From Tetragonia tetragonoides (taxonomy: Eukaryota; Streptophyta; Magnoliopsida; Caryophyllales; Aizoaceae), in the NCBI GenBank assembly GCA_038025085.1, contig CM076146.1:12152001-12216000 (forward strand): a DNA stretch of 64,000 nucleotides, given 5' to 3'. Made by a program: the position numbers and the translations under genes. Numbering within the stretch: the stretch's first letter is position 1; each line of letters begins with the position of its first letter. Shown here in pieces: positions 24,101 through 35,104 of this stretch. A model generated the notes under the pieces. That model worked only from the letters and a program-made list of their open reading frames with translations. It searched no databases and was not told the DNA's origin.

Positions 24101-24319
24101 TAAACCTCTTACCAAGTATACATTGTCAATGGAGTGTGAAAGTGACGACCCAATCTTACCAACACCAACAATTTTGCCCGTATTGCCGTCACCGAATCCC
24201 ACACTTCCACCGTTGAAGGCCTTTAGTGAGAGAAAATTTGATTCATCTCCCGTCATGTGCCGTGAGCAACCACTATCTAAGTACCAATATTGGTTGCTCT
24301 CTCCCACCAAGGCCTGCAA
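21165..24319 (-). pseudogene. pol: SIRE-type pol: PR-IN-RT-RNase H, broken
   Basis: Protease WYLDSGCSRHMTGD (about 24,280); GAG-pre-integrase LLWHRRLGHASLSLL with CDACAKGKQ; integrase with D (IHMDLCGP), D (RSDHGTEFKN) and E (NGVVERKNR); RT with IYVDDIIFGATN near 22,060; RNase H with YADADYAGYHVDRKS, STAEAEYVSA and TKHIDIRHHF. Lesions: a frameshift between 24,065 and 24,027; two stops near 23,605-23,623; a TGA at 22,501-22,503 where Trp is expected (GTK-W-VFRNK); another stop near 22,420; and a shift in an A-run near 21,800. Nothing can be made as one polyprotein. Confidence 0.9.
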
Positions 24320-24324
24320 AACAA

Positions 24325-26191
24325 CTAATTGTTAGATTTAGGAACCCAAGCTTGCTTGAGTTCCTTTCCAACACGTGAAGTACAAGTGTTATCCTTCTTA
24401 ACCCATTCATACTTCACATTCTTCTCTAAGGCTTTATCTTTCACTTCGCATTTTTCTCTTAAGTGACCGGTTTCTCCACAAAACATGCAAAGTCTGTTTG
24501 AGGCTAAGTCAGTGTACTTAGAGTGTGGATTCCATGCGTTCTTAGTACTCTTGAACCCTAGTCCAGATTTGGTTTTATTCTGATTTTTGTTCATCCAGTT
24601 TACAGTGCGTGAGGCCGTGTTCCATGCGTTGTTCCTTTCTACAGAATCTTTTGCTTGCATCAATTCTTTTTCAAGTTTATCATTCCTGAGCGTTTCAGTT
24701 TGAGTTATATAGTTGGCCTGATCTATTTCAGTTTTCAAGGACTCAAAACATATATGCATAATATCAGCCCTTATAGCACTATCAAAAACTTCATGAATTC
24801 TGGTTTTTTCGAGTTTGTCTTTAAGATAAGAGTTGTTCAATTTTAGATCTATCATTGCTCTTTTCAGGGATTGACATCTTTCCTCTATAAGATCATTTTC
24901 AGCAGCCAGATTATCATTCAGTTTTTCAAGTTTTTTGATTTCAGATTTGGCCAATTTTAACTCATCATGCAATTCATCATTTTCAACACAAGCATCCTTA
25001 AGTTCTTCAGACAAATAGTTTATCATGCTACAAATTTCGTTCAACGAAGATTTTTGTGGGGAATCAGAAGATGAAGGATAGGTTAGCTCATTCTCGAATT
25101 CCGAATCGCTATTGGCCATGAAGGCTATATCAGCTTGTTCCATAGGTTCCTCCAGATCCTCCTCTTCTTCATTTCCCCATGTAGCAGCGATCATTGTCTC
25201 CAAGAACTTTTCTCTTGTGTTGTTGTTGACATTTCTTCTGTTGAATTGCCCTTTAGGCTAGTCTCGTAGCTGTTCCTCTTTCCAAGTAGGACAGAATCTC
25301 ATTATGTGTCCTGGCTTCTTGCATTTGTGACACACATCTTGCTGAGCAGCTTCCTTGCCTTTGGAGAAGCTTCTTCGATTACCAGTTTTGGACCTTTTGT
25401 AGAGATGACCCAGCCTTTTAGCAAGCAAGGCAAGATTATCCTCTAAATCAAGCTCGGTTTGGCCATCTTCATCGTCAGTCTTTAGGGCCAGCCCCTTGTC
25501 TCTTTTTGGCTCTTCCTTTGCTCGAGAATTCAGACAGATTTCATGGGTTTGAAGGTTGCCAATGAGCTCGTCTAGAGGCAAGGTATCCATTTGCTTTGCC
25601 TCTTGTATGGCTGTCACTTTGCTGTCCTATCCTGTAGGTAGGATTCTAAGAATCTTATGAACAAGTTCTTCTGAGGTGAAGGTTTTGCCGAGCGATTTGA
25701 GTTCATTCGTGAGATTTGTGAATCTTGTGAACATATCTTTGATGGGCTCCTTATCACTCATGAAGAACGGTTCATATTCCCTTACCAGAATTTCGATGCG
25801 AGATTGCTTGACTTGTTTTGTTTCATGAGCAACAACGAGAGCATCCCATATTTCTTTGGCGGTAGAGCATCCAGCAATACTGTTGTATTCTTGTGGATCA
25901 AGCCCACAATGGAGGATTCTTACAGGCTTGGCGTTTTTTTCATGTTTTTCGAGATGGACATTGTTGTAGGTGTTTTCTGGTTTAGGAACGCAAGTTCCAT
26001 CAGCATTGGTTATGGGGGGGAATGACAAGTGGGCCGTTTGTGATGATTTGCCACAGTTGGTAATTCTTAGCTTTCACATGAATTTCCATGCGAGTTTTCC
26101 ACCAGCAATAATGTTGGATATTAAACAAGGGTGGCCTAGAGGTGGATTGACCTTCATGTGTTGAGGAGGGTGCACTCATTTTGAGGATCAC
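24325..26191 (-). pseudogene. gag: SIRE-type gag, long form with two zinc knuckles, broken
   Basis: Starts near 26,179 (MSAPSSTHEG...). The UBN2-type capsid region includes KAKNYQLWQIITNG, CSTAKEIWDALVVAHE and SKTFTSEELVHKILRILP-like motifs. The first zinc knuckle, CHKCKKPGHIMRFC (about 25,310), is followed by an acidic and coiled-coil region (about 25,050-24,800). A second knuckle, CMFCGETGHLREKC, lies near 24,480. The extended coiled-coil segment is characteristic of SIRE-lineage gags. A homopolymer-G frameshift near 26,015 and in-frame stops at 25,627-25,629 and 25,258-25,260 interrupt it. The gag-to-pol change of frame near 24,320 could be natural for the element or a lesion. Confidence 0.85.
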
Positions 26192-26219
26192 TCAAAAGGG
26201 TTTAACTTTCTGTTGTGAG

Positions 26220-26238
26220 AACCTGCTTTGATACCAAT
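26220..26238 (-). other. Primer binding site (tRNA-iMet type)
   Basis: Read on the minus strand, TGGTATCAAAGCAGGTT follows the end of the 5' LTR after two bases. It matches the initiator Met tRNA primer complement with one change (A for G). Confidence 0.85.
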
Positions 26239-27582
26239 TGATAGAATGCACTCTAGCTTAGACACAAGAAGGGGGGTTGAATTGAGTCTCCAATTTTTTG
26301 GCTAAATCTAATTTCTAGAAGGAGCGGACCAACCTAAGGAACAGGGTTCCCTTAGTTGTTCCAATTTAGACAGTTTATAAACGAAAAGTGTAAGAATTGT
26401 AGATCAAGGGAGACACAATGTTTTTAGCGTGGAAACCATCCAAGGCTCAATTTGGATGTAAAACCACGACCTACTACTCCGTAGGATTTGAACAACTACT
26501 TGTTGTATTACTCGAGTCAATCTCTCGAACAAGCCTAACTCTAAGCTTAAGTACAAACGCACACCATACTCATGGTGCCAACAACTCACAAACTTACTCA
26601 AGTTTTGAGCTCTCTCACTAGCTAACTTTAGCTATGAACAACTCTCTCAAGACAAATACATGTGATTAACCTTTGAATGCTTCATGATTAAGCTAATAAA
26701 AGGTTACAAAGATATCCTATGCACCAAGTCTTAATGAAGGAAGAGAAAATAACCAAAGGAACTTGGAATGAAGTTCTTTTGGAAAATGTATGAAAGCACG
26801 AGTTGAGTAGAGAAGAGAAGGAGTATTATAAGGGTTTTAGAAATGTTTTTCTAAATCACTTTGTGGCTTAACTCCTTAAAGAGAATCAGATGCTCATGCC
26901 CCATTTATATAGGGAGAGCCTCATGAAATTATCTTCCTTATTTTATCAAAGCAAGTACAAGTGAATCTTTAGGAAATGTAACCTTAATGTATGCTAAAGT
27001 ATTCATCTGATTTAGGAACACTAGGTGGGCTGATTTGCTTCCATAAATCAGACATACTTTTGCAAACATGTGATCTCTTATGTGTTTTAACTTTTGCAAA
27101 ACACAAGGCTCAATAAAAATATTCTTGAGATTCTTTTCTTAACCAAGTTAAACACTCAACCTTTTGAACATGAGAATCTGTGTTTGTGTGACAGAAAACA
27201 AAGCATGGAAGCTTTAACACGTTTTAGAAAAGGTTTGAGTTAAATAAGGAAAACTTTTTGCTTTTGATAAAAACCCAACTCGTCTGTCAAAGGGAACGGC
27301 TGTATCGAAGGTTGTTCCCTCTATTTCAGAACTTTCAACTTTGCTTTTGTTCCACAAAGGTTATTTCTAATCCTTTTGTACGAAATTCCTGGTGCATACA
27401 TAAAGCCTAGAATGTAAAAACCTTGCTCTCTACTCTTCAAGTCTTCATGCTTCATATTTCCACTTGGACAAGTCACTTTTTCCATGATGAGTTTCTACAC
27501 ATAACAACTTAATGAAGCACGATTAGTGTTAGTGAGCATAAGCATAATTAATTTGTTAATCATCAAAATCTTGGGTTCAACA
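26239..27582 (-). repeat. 5' LTR of SIRE-type element
   Basis: 1,344 bp, bounded by TG and CA and about 97% identical by eye to the LTR at 16,099. In element orientation this is the upstream LTR and should carry the promoter. Confidence 0.93.
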
Positions 27583-27587
27583 GAACG

Positions 27588-29716
27588 CGAGTTCTGCCAC
27601 CGAAATAGTCATCTTTTTAACCTCGAAATCTGACTTGAAACCAAGTTGCGGGTCCACAAGCTCATCGAATGCACCTCGCTGGATCCTATTCATAGCATAG
27701 TTGGACAAGTTGATTTCCTGCATGTGCCTGTTCATGTCCACTGCTGGCAAAGAAGATATGAGCTCTATGAGCACAACTCCAAAGCTGTAAACATCACTCT
27801 TATCTGTCAGCCGGTAACACTGGTGATATAGCGGGTCTAGATATCCTGGAGTACCCTGTGGGGCCGTTGAGACATGAGTGACATCGTTAGGGAATACTCT
27901 AGAAAGCCCAAAATCAGCCACTTTGACACTGAAGCTGCTGTCGAGTAAAATGTTGTTGGTCTTGACATCGCGATGAATGATGTCACTAGCATGGAGATAA
28001 GAGAGTGCACTGGCTGTTTCTATGGCGATTCTCATACGGACAGGCCAGGGGAGTGACCCTGTTTTGCTCCTGTTGCGGTATAGATGATCAGCCACTGTTC
28101 CATTAGGCACATACTCATAGACAAGGAGGAGTTCCCTGGAGTGGCGAGATGTGCAGCCATAGAGAGATACAAGGTTCTGGTGGCGTAAACGGTTGAGGAT
28201 TTGAACTTCATTTACGAACTGTTCTACCCGTTTGTAGCTCTATTCAAACAGCCACATTAGTGCCACTTTTCTTCCATCTCTTAGATTGGCTATGATGGGA
28301 AAAAACAAAGAGAAAATGTTTATAGTTAGATAAACCCTTTTTTTCTTACTCAGAAGATATATGCTTTTGAGAGTGACTTAATCTAAGTTTTACCATGGTA
28401 AACTGTTCCAAAGCCACCAATGCCAAGCTCTCTGGACTGATCAAAATTGTCAGTGGCTTCTTTAAGTTCACTGTAGGAGAAGAGTGGCAGGTCAAAGTAT
28501 TTGTTATCCCTTTCTAGGCCTGATGGGGTGCGTTCACGCGAGCTGCTCCTTGAGACAAATTTTGAGTGACCAAAATTTCGCTTCTGGCGATACCAGATTA
28601 CAAGTAGTAGTACTGTAAGCAATATTATACCTCCTGAGCTGCCTGATGAATGAGGAAAGACAAGAAGAAGAAGAAAAAGGAGATTTTGAAGCACATAGAA
28701 ATAATATTGCACCTTATAGTTTGATCATGGAATCATTTCACGTTTGAGTGAGTGAAAAGTATCTACTTACCTAATGCTATTATTAGTCCCACATTACTCT
28801 TTTCTGGAAAAAAAAAAAAAAAAGAAAAAGGAAAGTGTCAGTGTATATATAACCTTCTTGAGCATGCATGTTTTGTTACTGTTCATGCTGATTGTTCTTT
28901 GTAGAAATTACTGCACCTGATTTATGACACATTGATGGCTCTGGTCCATGTGGGCAGTAACATATAAACTTGGATGAATGTGATGATGCTTCTTTTGGTG
29001 ATCCACATCGGCCACCAGAATTCTCACATGTCATACAGGCTCTGGAGTTCACTATATATTCCATCTCAAATCCCTCCCTCCCTCAAAACACTCAGAAGGG
29101 ATGCATTTCCATTTCTGAGCTCATTTAACCCTCTTTTATTCACCGGGACAGAATAGTTAATCATGCAAGGCTTATTCTCCCCTCCACTTATTGCTAATGT
29201 TTCGGCAAAGTAAAATACAGATCCACTAGAACCATTTCCGTAAACGCATCAGAAAGATTTGGCCTTATATGAGTTAGGACAACCATAGAAAAGGGTAAGG
29301 TTCTGAACACTCGAGCTGAGCTTGAAGGTATTCGAGAAATTTAGCTTATCGAATTTGAAATCATCAGGGCAAGGACGATTAGGATAAAAGAAATATGCTA
29401 AGGCAACAACCATTTTCTTAGTGGTTGTATTGATACTAAGCACCCTTGCCCTTTGAGCAAGGTGTTCCATATTACCATCAAATGAGATATAAGGGTGCTC
29501 ACTGGTACCAGGACAATTGAGTTGGAACTCTGGAAGGCCACAGAACTCGGGCCTGTTGCCTCCCCAGAATGGATAACTGATATTTTGAATCAACCCACAC
29601 GGGTTTGTAGACGAGCAGACTGAATAATCTGCATTACTTCCATCCAGGAATGGAATAGTTAAGAAGATGATAAACGTTGCGATTACAAAGTGTACAGTAA
29701 ATAAACTTGCCACCAT
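27588..29716 (-). pseudogene. LRK10L1-type receptor-like kinase, copy B, main part
   Basis: Proposed exons: 29716-28917, 28803-28771, 28633-28394 and 28289-27588, the last continuing at 16,093 beyond the retrotransposon. Exon 1 encodes a signal peptide and GUB_WAK_bind (CGLIQNISYPFWGG, CGLPEFQLNC). It has a TGA at 29,249-29,251 and a 4-bp GGGA duplication near 29,075 that shifts the frame before the WAK_assoc motif CENSGGRCG. Exons 2 and 3 are intact, with a good membrane segment. In exon 4 the ATP-binding lysine of VAVK is replaced by Met (VALM), and a TAG follows four codons later. HRDVKTNN and DFG remain; the APE position reads DPLY. Several independent lesions besides the insertion make this a clear pseudogene. 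Confidence 0.92.
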
Positions 29717-30233
29717 GTTTTGTGTGTGTCAATGAAGTTTGTGTTTCCAAGACATCTATGAATAGTTTTTGTATCTTTGATACTAATAATTTCTGTTCTT
29801 TTCCTATCAAAAAAAAAAAAACAGAGAATTTTCTGTTCTTTATTGTACTTACTCAATTGAATGTGAAAACTGAAGGGGAAAGAAAAGTCATCAAGGGGGA
29901 CCAACCTCAAATATTAGCAAATAAAGACTTGTCTAACTTTTGCAAGTCTTATTAGCCGACTACCAAAAGTTGTATAACATTGCCAAATTGACGAGTACAG
30001 AAAATCTGTGGTCATGTATACAGCCAAGATGGATAAGAGGTAGTACTCTTGATCTATGGCCTGTTTGTGATGGAAAATCTTTTCCAGGTAATTTAATTGC
30101 ACCTTTTTCTACGTAAGACTTTGGCATTTTTAATTAATGAGAGTTCGTTTTAGATTCTTCTATGTATGCCCCGTTAATGACGTTATGTCTCATCTGCCCC
30201 GGGAACTTTCTTCTACAGTTTCTGCCACATATC
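29717..30233 (-). promoter_or_regulatory. Upstream flank of gene B
   Basis: Homologous to the upstream flanks of A and C. It contains the partner of their palindrome as an imperfect form, AAGACTTG ... CAAGTCTT (about 29,928-29,950), and the distal block around GCCCCGTTAATGACG (about 30,167). No ORF of interest. It ends at the SINE insertion. Confidence 0.45.
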
Positions 30234-30244
30234 AAATCATACAA

Positions 30245-30374
30245 GGATGTCTCAGCCTAGTGGTTAGGACTGAGGTGCTGCCGTGCCAGGTATATTAGGT
30301 CTTTGGTTCGAATCTCCTCTTCCCAGTGTATATGTATATTGTACTGGCATTTGTGCCTCATATGAATAAAAAAA
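30245..30374 (+). mobile_element. tRNA-derived SINE, ~130 bp
   Basis: Flanked by an exact 11-bp target duplication, AAATCATACAA, at 30,234-30,244 and 30,375-30,385. Pol III box A AGCCTAGTGG (30,254-30,263, fits RGYNNARNGG) and box B GTTCGAATC (30,306-30,314, fits GWTCRANNC) are in place. A tRNA-unrelated part and an A-rich tail follow. It lies about 530 bp upstream of pseudogene B. The perfect duplication implies a fairly young insertion. Confidence 0.9.
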
Positions 30375-30385
30375 AAATCATACAA

Positions 30386-32055
30386 TCTCTCCTCCAGACG
30401 CCAGGCTATCAGGTAGAAAACTTAGAAGATGATAAGCTAGAAATAATTTCAGGTAGCATGTGAAATGAAACATGGTTTACGTGTTAGACGAGCTTGAAGA
30501 ATTGCACAACTGTGAGAATTGGTTATAGTAAGAACGAATTAGTCATAAATAGAAGCAATCAGAAGTACCAAATACATGCTAGCTGATAACATTCAAATCA
30601 AGGAACGAACCATTGACTACATCAGGTGGATATATAGAAGATAGGAAGCATTAAACTTCATCATAAAGAGCATCAACCCCATCTAATATGTCATGGCTAC
30701 AACGAACTACTACCTATTTCCTCTGTTTTAAAGGGAGTAGAAGTCACTCAGCACTTCTTAAGCATTAGCACAGAACATAATTTGCAGCGCCCGAGGATCT
30801 TTGAAGAACACTTTGCATCTGACAATTCTGTTGAGTAAATCAGTAGACAACTAGGAGAACTTGTTTTGGTGTTTGGCTCAGTTAGCTCTGAGATTTAGGG
30901 TGTCGTTTTGGCCAGTTATTATGTAGCCGAATTTAATGGCGAATGTGGTGTATCTGGATATTAGGATTGGTATGGTAAGATTAAGTTTGCAGTTTCACAC
31001 ACGAAATTTTAGTTTGAATGAGTGAAGCAGGTCTATCTAGCAATGTCATGCTTAGATTTTGGTGGTGGTTTTGGAGGAAATTAGGGAGAATAACAGGTTG
31101 CCGTGGCCGATGCTAGGACTGTGGTAGTTAGGATGGGATGCTGATTCCTGTTTGTGTCCATTAGAAAATTTCGGCCCAAGGATTGCTGGGTACTGCTGTT
31201 GAGAAAGATCCTGGTTTTCATCGAATTCGAGTTGTTGGGCGACAATTCATTTGAGTTGTAGGAAACTTAAGCTGGTCACGTATTGGTGTTGGTTGAGTTT
31301 TGTCAATGAAAGAGACGGCAGGATCCGAAAGGGTTATAGAACGAGTAGCGGATAGCAAAGGGAGTTGTCCGAGCAGAAAGCGTGGAAGGTCTTTAAGCAG
31401 ATGTTAACCGGTGCTGGCCGCTGGTGGGACAGGGTTGATCTCTTGTAATATGACACTGAGGCTGAACTAGTGTTGATAACTGATCGGCCAAGATCTTTGT
31501 AGAACTGTTGTTGCTCATCATGGTAGACATTGAAGAGCGTGTGGCCGACTTCAAAGCAAAGTTTGGTTTTGTAGTGTTCTTGCAGGACTAGAGGAGTGAC
31601 TGCTAACCAACTGCATAGTTGACAGTTGACACAACAATGTCACTGTTTCCACTTGGATATTGGCTGGATTTTTATTTTGAAAAGCGTTTTGCCATTTGAG
31701 TTTGTAGAAGTTTATGGTAGAGGTGATAAATTTGAAGTTTATTGTACAATATCATGCCATATATGAACATCTTCGGACTTTGTCATACAATTACTATATC
31801 TTGGTGAAAGGTTAAAAGAAACATTCAGTTCATATTTATAGGAAATTATCTCGTCAATCTTAATTACATAGATCTTGTTTTGAAGATTAGGATAGAGTGT
31901 AACTATCGCTTGACCTTCTGTATGTACATCTTCAATGTAACATGAAATCATTATGCACATAGTAGTCAGAAATGGACCTTCTTACCAGTAAAAAGAGAGA
32001 AATAACTTACACTTGGTTGATTACTTCATACTATTAAGTGAAAAAAAAGTGCACC
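30386..32055. other. Spacer between copies B and C
   Basis: No gene recognised. From about 30,860 to 31,660 the composition changes to a GT-rich, less AT-rich sequence with many short blocked frames; it could be a decayed gene or element. From about 31,740 to 32,050 it becomes the 3' flank of gene C. Confidence 0.35.
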
Positions 32056-34894
32056 TTACTTGCTGCTGCTGGGTGTAAAGGACCTACTACCCCACTTATC
32101 CATCACAGAATTTGGCGGTGGACGATTTGGGAATAGTTTAGCATCATTATTTTCTGTGGGTGAAGGTGGTGGCTTGCTACCTTTCACCACCACGTCGTTT
32201 CTTGTTACCTCTGATGCCTTCAACGCTTCATAATCAGCACTGTCGATCCTTTTCAAAGCCTCAAAAACCTCATCCATTGACGGCCTGAATTCCTTATCAT
32301 GTTGCAAGCACTGGAACGCGAGTTCTGCCACTGAAATAGTCATCCTCCTAACCTTGAAATCCGACATGAACCCCAGTCCTGGATCTACCAGCTCATCGAA
32401 TGCACATCGTTGAATCCTGTCCGTAGCATAGTTGGATAAGTTAATCTCGTCCATGTGCCTGTCCATGTCCACCGCAGGCAAGGAAGATATGAGCTCGATA
32501 AGCACAACCCCAAAGCTGTAAACATCACTCTTATCTGTCAGCCGGTAACACACGTGATACAGTGGGTCTAGATACCCTGGAGTTCCCTGTGGGGCCGTGG
32601 AGACATGAGTGACATTGTTAGGAAGTAGTCTAGAAAGGCCAAAATCAGCCACCTTGACACTGTATCTGTTGTCAAGCAGTATGTTGTTGGTCTTGACATC
32701 GCGGTGTATTATGTCAAGCGTGGAGATAAGAGAGTGCACCGGCTGTTTCTAAAGCAATTCTCATACGGACTGGCCAGAGAAGTGATCCGATTTTGTCCTT
32801 GTCTCCATACAGATGATCAGCCACTGTCCCATTAGGCACATACTCGTAAACAAGGAGGAGTTCCCTGCAGTGGTGAGAAGTGCAGCCATAGAGAGATACA
32901 AGGTTCTGGTGGCTCAAGCAGGTGAGGATTTGAACTTCATTAAGAAACTGTTCCACCCTTTTATAGCTCCTCTCGAACAGGTGTTTTACTGCCACTTCTC
33001 TTCCATCTCTTAGTTTGCCTAGGATGGAAAGAGGAAAAGGAAAAAAAAATAAACCTTTTTAATCTGTTACTTTTTTCGGAATAATCTGGAGATAGGTATG
33101 CTTTCGAGACTGATGTAAATTTGAGTTTTTCTTACCATGGTAAACTGTTCCAAAACCACCAATGCCAAGCTCTCTGGATTTATTAAAATTGTCAGTTGCT
33201 TCTTCAAGTTCGCTGTAGGAGAAGAGTGGCAGGCCAAAGTACTTGCTGCCTCTTTCGAGGTCTGATGGGATGCGTTCAAGGGAGGTGCTCCGTGAGACTA
33301 ATTTGGAGTGACCAAGCTTTAGCTTCTTCTGATACCAGAATGCTATGAGTACTGTAACCACTAATATACCTCCTGAAATGGTCATTTGTCAGCCAATTTG
33401 CAGAGTCTTGCTGTTTAAGGTATAAAATGTACGTGTATCTTTTCTTTTCTTTTTTATTTTCAGAGAGAGAACACAGGAAACACAAGTAATAAAGATTTTG
33501 AAGCACAGGGTATTATGTGACTTTGTGATGGATGTATCTTGATCAAATGGATATGAAAGGGTCATGGAAATAGTTACTTACCTAGTCCGCTTATTAGACC
33601 CACGTATTCCTTTTCTACAAAACAATTAGTGGTCAGTACTAGTGTCACCGAACCTAGCATTTCATAAGATAAACGAAACTTTTTGTTCGAGGGAGGGGGG
33701 GTCGCACAAGCTGAATACAGAGGCATTCCCTCTATTAGCTGCGCAATAGACCGCTATGGGAGTGTCAAAAATTGTAAAGCCACACATAACATGAGACTTA
33801 GGCATGGTGCAGAATCTTAGCCAACATTCTGTCAACGAGAAAGGGGAAAGCCCATTCTGCCGTTCTCTATGAACTATGAAGTAAAGGTGCACAAGGAGAG
33901 TGAGAACAAAGAACAAGAACAGCTGAAACCTTGTATTGATTCCAATCTAGAGACTAGAGTCACTCTATGTTAATAATGTTGATTGGTTTTCCAACTCATG
34001 TATGCTTATTACCGAGCCTACTAACAGTCTGACACACAGTTGAAGGGAGGAAATGTTTCAACAGGACTAGCTGTACCTTTTTTTCGCTCATGAACAGGAC
34101 TAACTTTACGTGATTTGTGACAGATTGACAGTTGCGGTCCATCTGGGCAGTTACATACAAATTTTGATGAACCAGTATCGGATGATCCACATCTGCGGCC
34201 AGAATTCTCACATGTTGTATAGATCGTGAAGTTGAATATGTACTCCATCTCAAACCCTTTCCTCAAAACACTCAGAATTGTGGCAGTTCCATTGTGTAGC
34301 TCACTTAACCCTGTCTGAAGCACCGGAAAAGCCTGGTGAGTCTTGCAAGACTTGATCTCCGTTCTATTTCCTGATGTTTCGGCAAAATAGAAAGCAGGTT
34401 TTGGTATGATTGAAGTATGAGCCATTCAAAGATGTGTGCTGATGTTTTGAGATTGAACTAGGACAACTATAGAATAAGCGAAGGTTTGCAACGCTTGGGC
34501 TGAGCTTGTACATTGCTGACAAATTTAATGTAAGGTTCGAATTTTGGGGGCAAATAGGAATGCTTTTCAGGAAACGATCTAAGGCTATGGTCATTTTATG
34601 AGTGGATGTATCGATACCAAGTACTTTTGCGTTCTCAGAGTGTTCTCCAGTAGTATTAAAAGTAATAGAAGGGTAATCACTGACACTAAGACAGTTGAGC
34701 TGGAACTCTGGACGGCCACAGAACTGAGGCCTATCGCCTCCCCAGAATGGGTAACTGATATTTTTGACTAACCCACAAGAATACCGAGTAGAGCAAACTG
34801 TATAGTCAGCATTAATTCCGTTCGAGAATGGAATAGCTATGAATATCATAGAAGTTGTGATGACAAGATGTATGGTAAAGAAACTGGCAACCAT
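32056..34894 (-). pseudogene. LRK10L1-type receptor-like kinase, copy C
   Basis: Proposed exons: 34894-34110, 33614-33582, 33372-33136, 33018-32056. I chose the ATG at 34,894 because it aligns with the starts of A and B (MVAS/MATG signal peptide). Exon 1 has CGLVKNISYPFWGG and CGRPEFQLNC. A one-base shift near 34,400 moves the WAK_assoc part (CENSGRRCGSS, CNCPDG) to another frame. Exon 2 is 33 nt, and exon 3 has a full membrane segment and GIGGFGTVYHG. Exon 4 has VAVKHLF. A 2-nt deletion at about 32,725, just before the catalytic HRD, shifts the frame; beyond it HRDVKTNN, DFG and DPLY are readable to the stop at 32,056. Two frameshifts make it a pseudogene. The exon 1 donor context is also weakened (CAC before GT). 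Confidence 0.88.
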
Positions 34895-35083
34895 TTTTTG
34901 TGTATGAGAAGGAAAGTTGTGTTTCATGGACATCTATCTATGGTTTTTCTGTGCATGATGTGCTTATGAACTGAGAATGTTCTGTTCTTTGTTTTGCTAA
35001 GTACACTATTGTAATGTGCTAATGAAAGGGGATGGAAGAGTCAAAGGAAGAGAACCAACCTCACAGGCTAGCAGCTGAAACAC

Positions 35084-35104
35084 TTGACTTGCTTTTTGCA
35101 AGTC
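35084..35104 (-). promoter_or_regulatory. Gene C upstream W-box and palindrome
   Basis: TTGACT (35,084-35,089) overlaps GACTTGC (35,086-35,092), which pairs with GCAAGTC (35,098-35,104) across a T5 loop. The same arrangement, spacing included, lies upstream of gene A at 8,608-8,628. A second TTTTTTTGCAAGTC copy follows directly at about 35,109-35,122. Confidence 0.5.

Larger units (their letters stand above)
16099..27582 (-). mobile_element. SIRE/Maximus-type Ty1/copia retrotransposon, 11.5 kb, defective
   Basis: On the plus strand it begins TGATAGAAT and ends GGGTTCAACA, flanked by GAACG at 16,094-16,098 and 27,583-27,587. LTRs of 1,345 and 1,344 bp; gag, pol and a third ORF all read on the minus strand. 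Total length, LTRs over 1 kb, a long gag with two zinc knuckles and the RT motif YVDDIIFGAT fit the SIRE/Maximus lineage. A hand count gives roughly 36 LTR substitutions (~2.7%), so it is younger than the 9,140 copia. Homopolymer frameshifts and several stops make it non-autonomous. Confidence 0.94.

Noticed and set aside
30245..30320. tRNA gene
   Set aside because: Boxes A and B are present but no cloverleaf with acceptor stem could be drawn, and an A-tail plus target duplication show it is a SINE.
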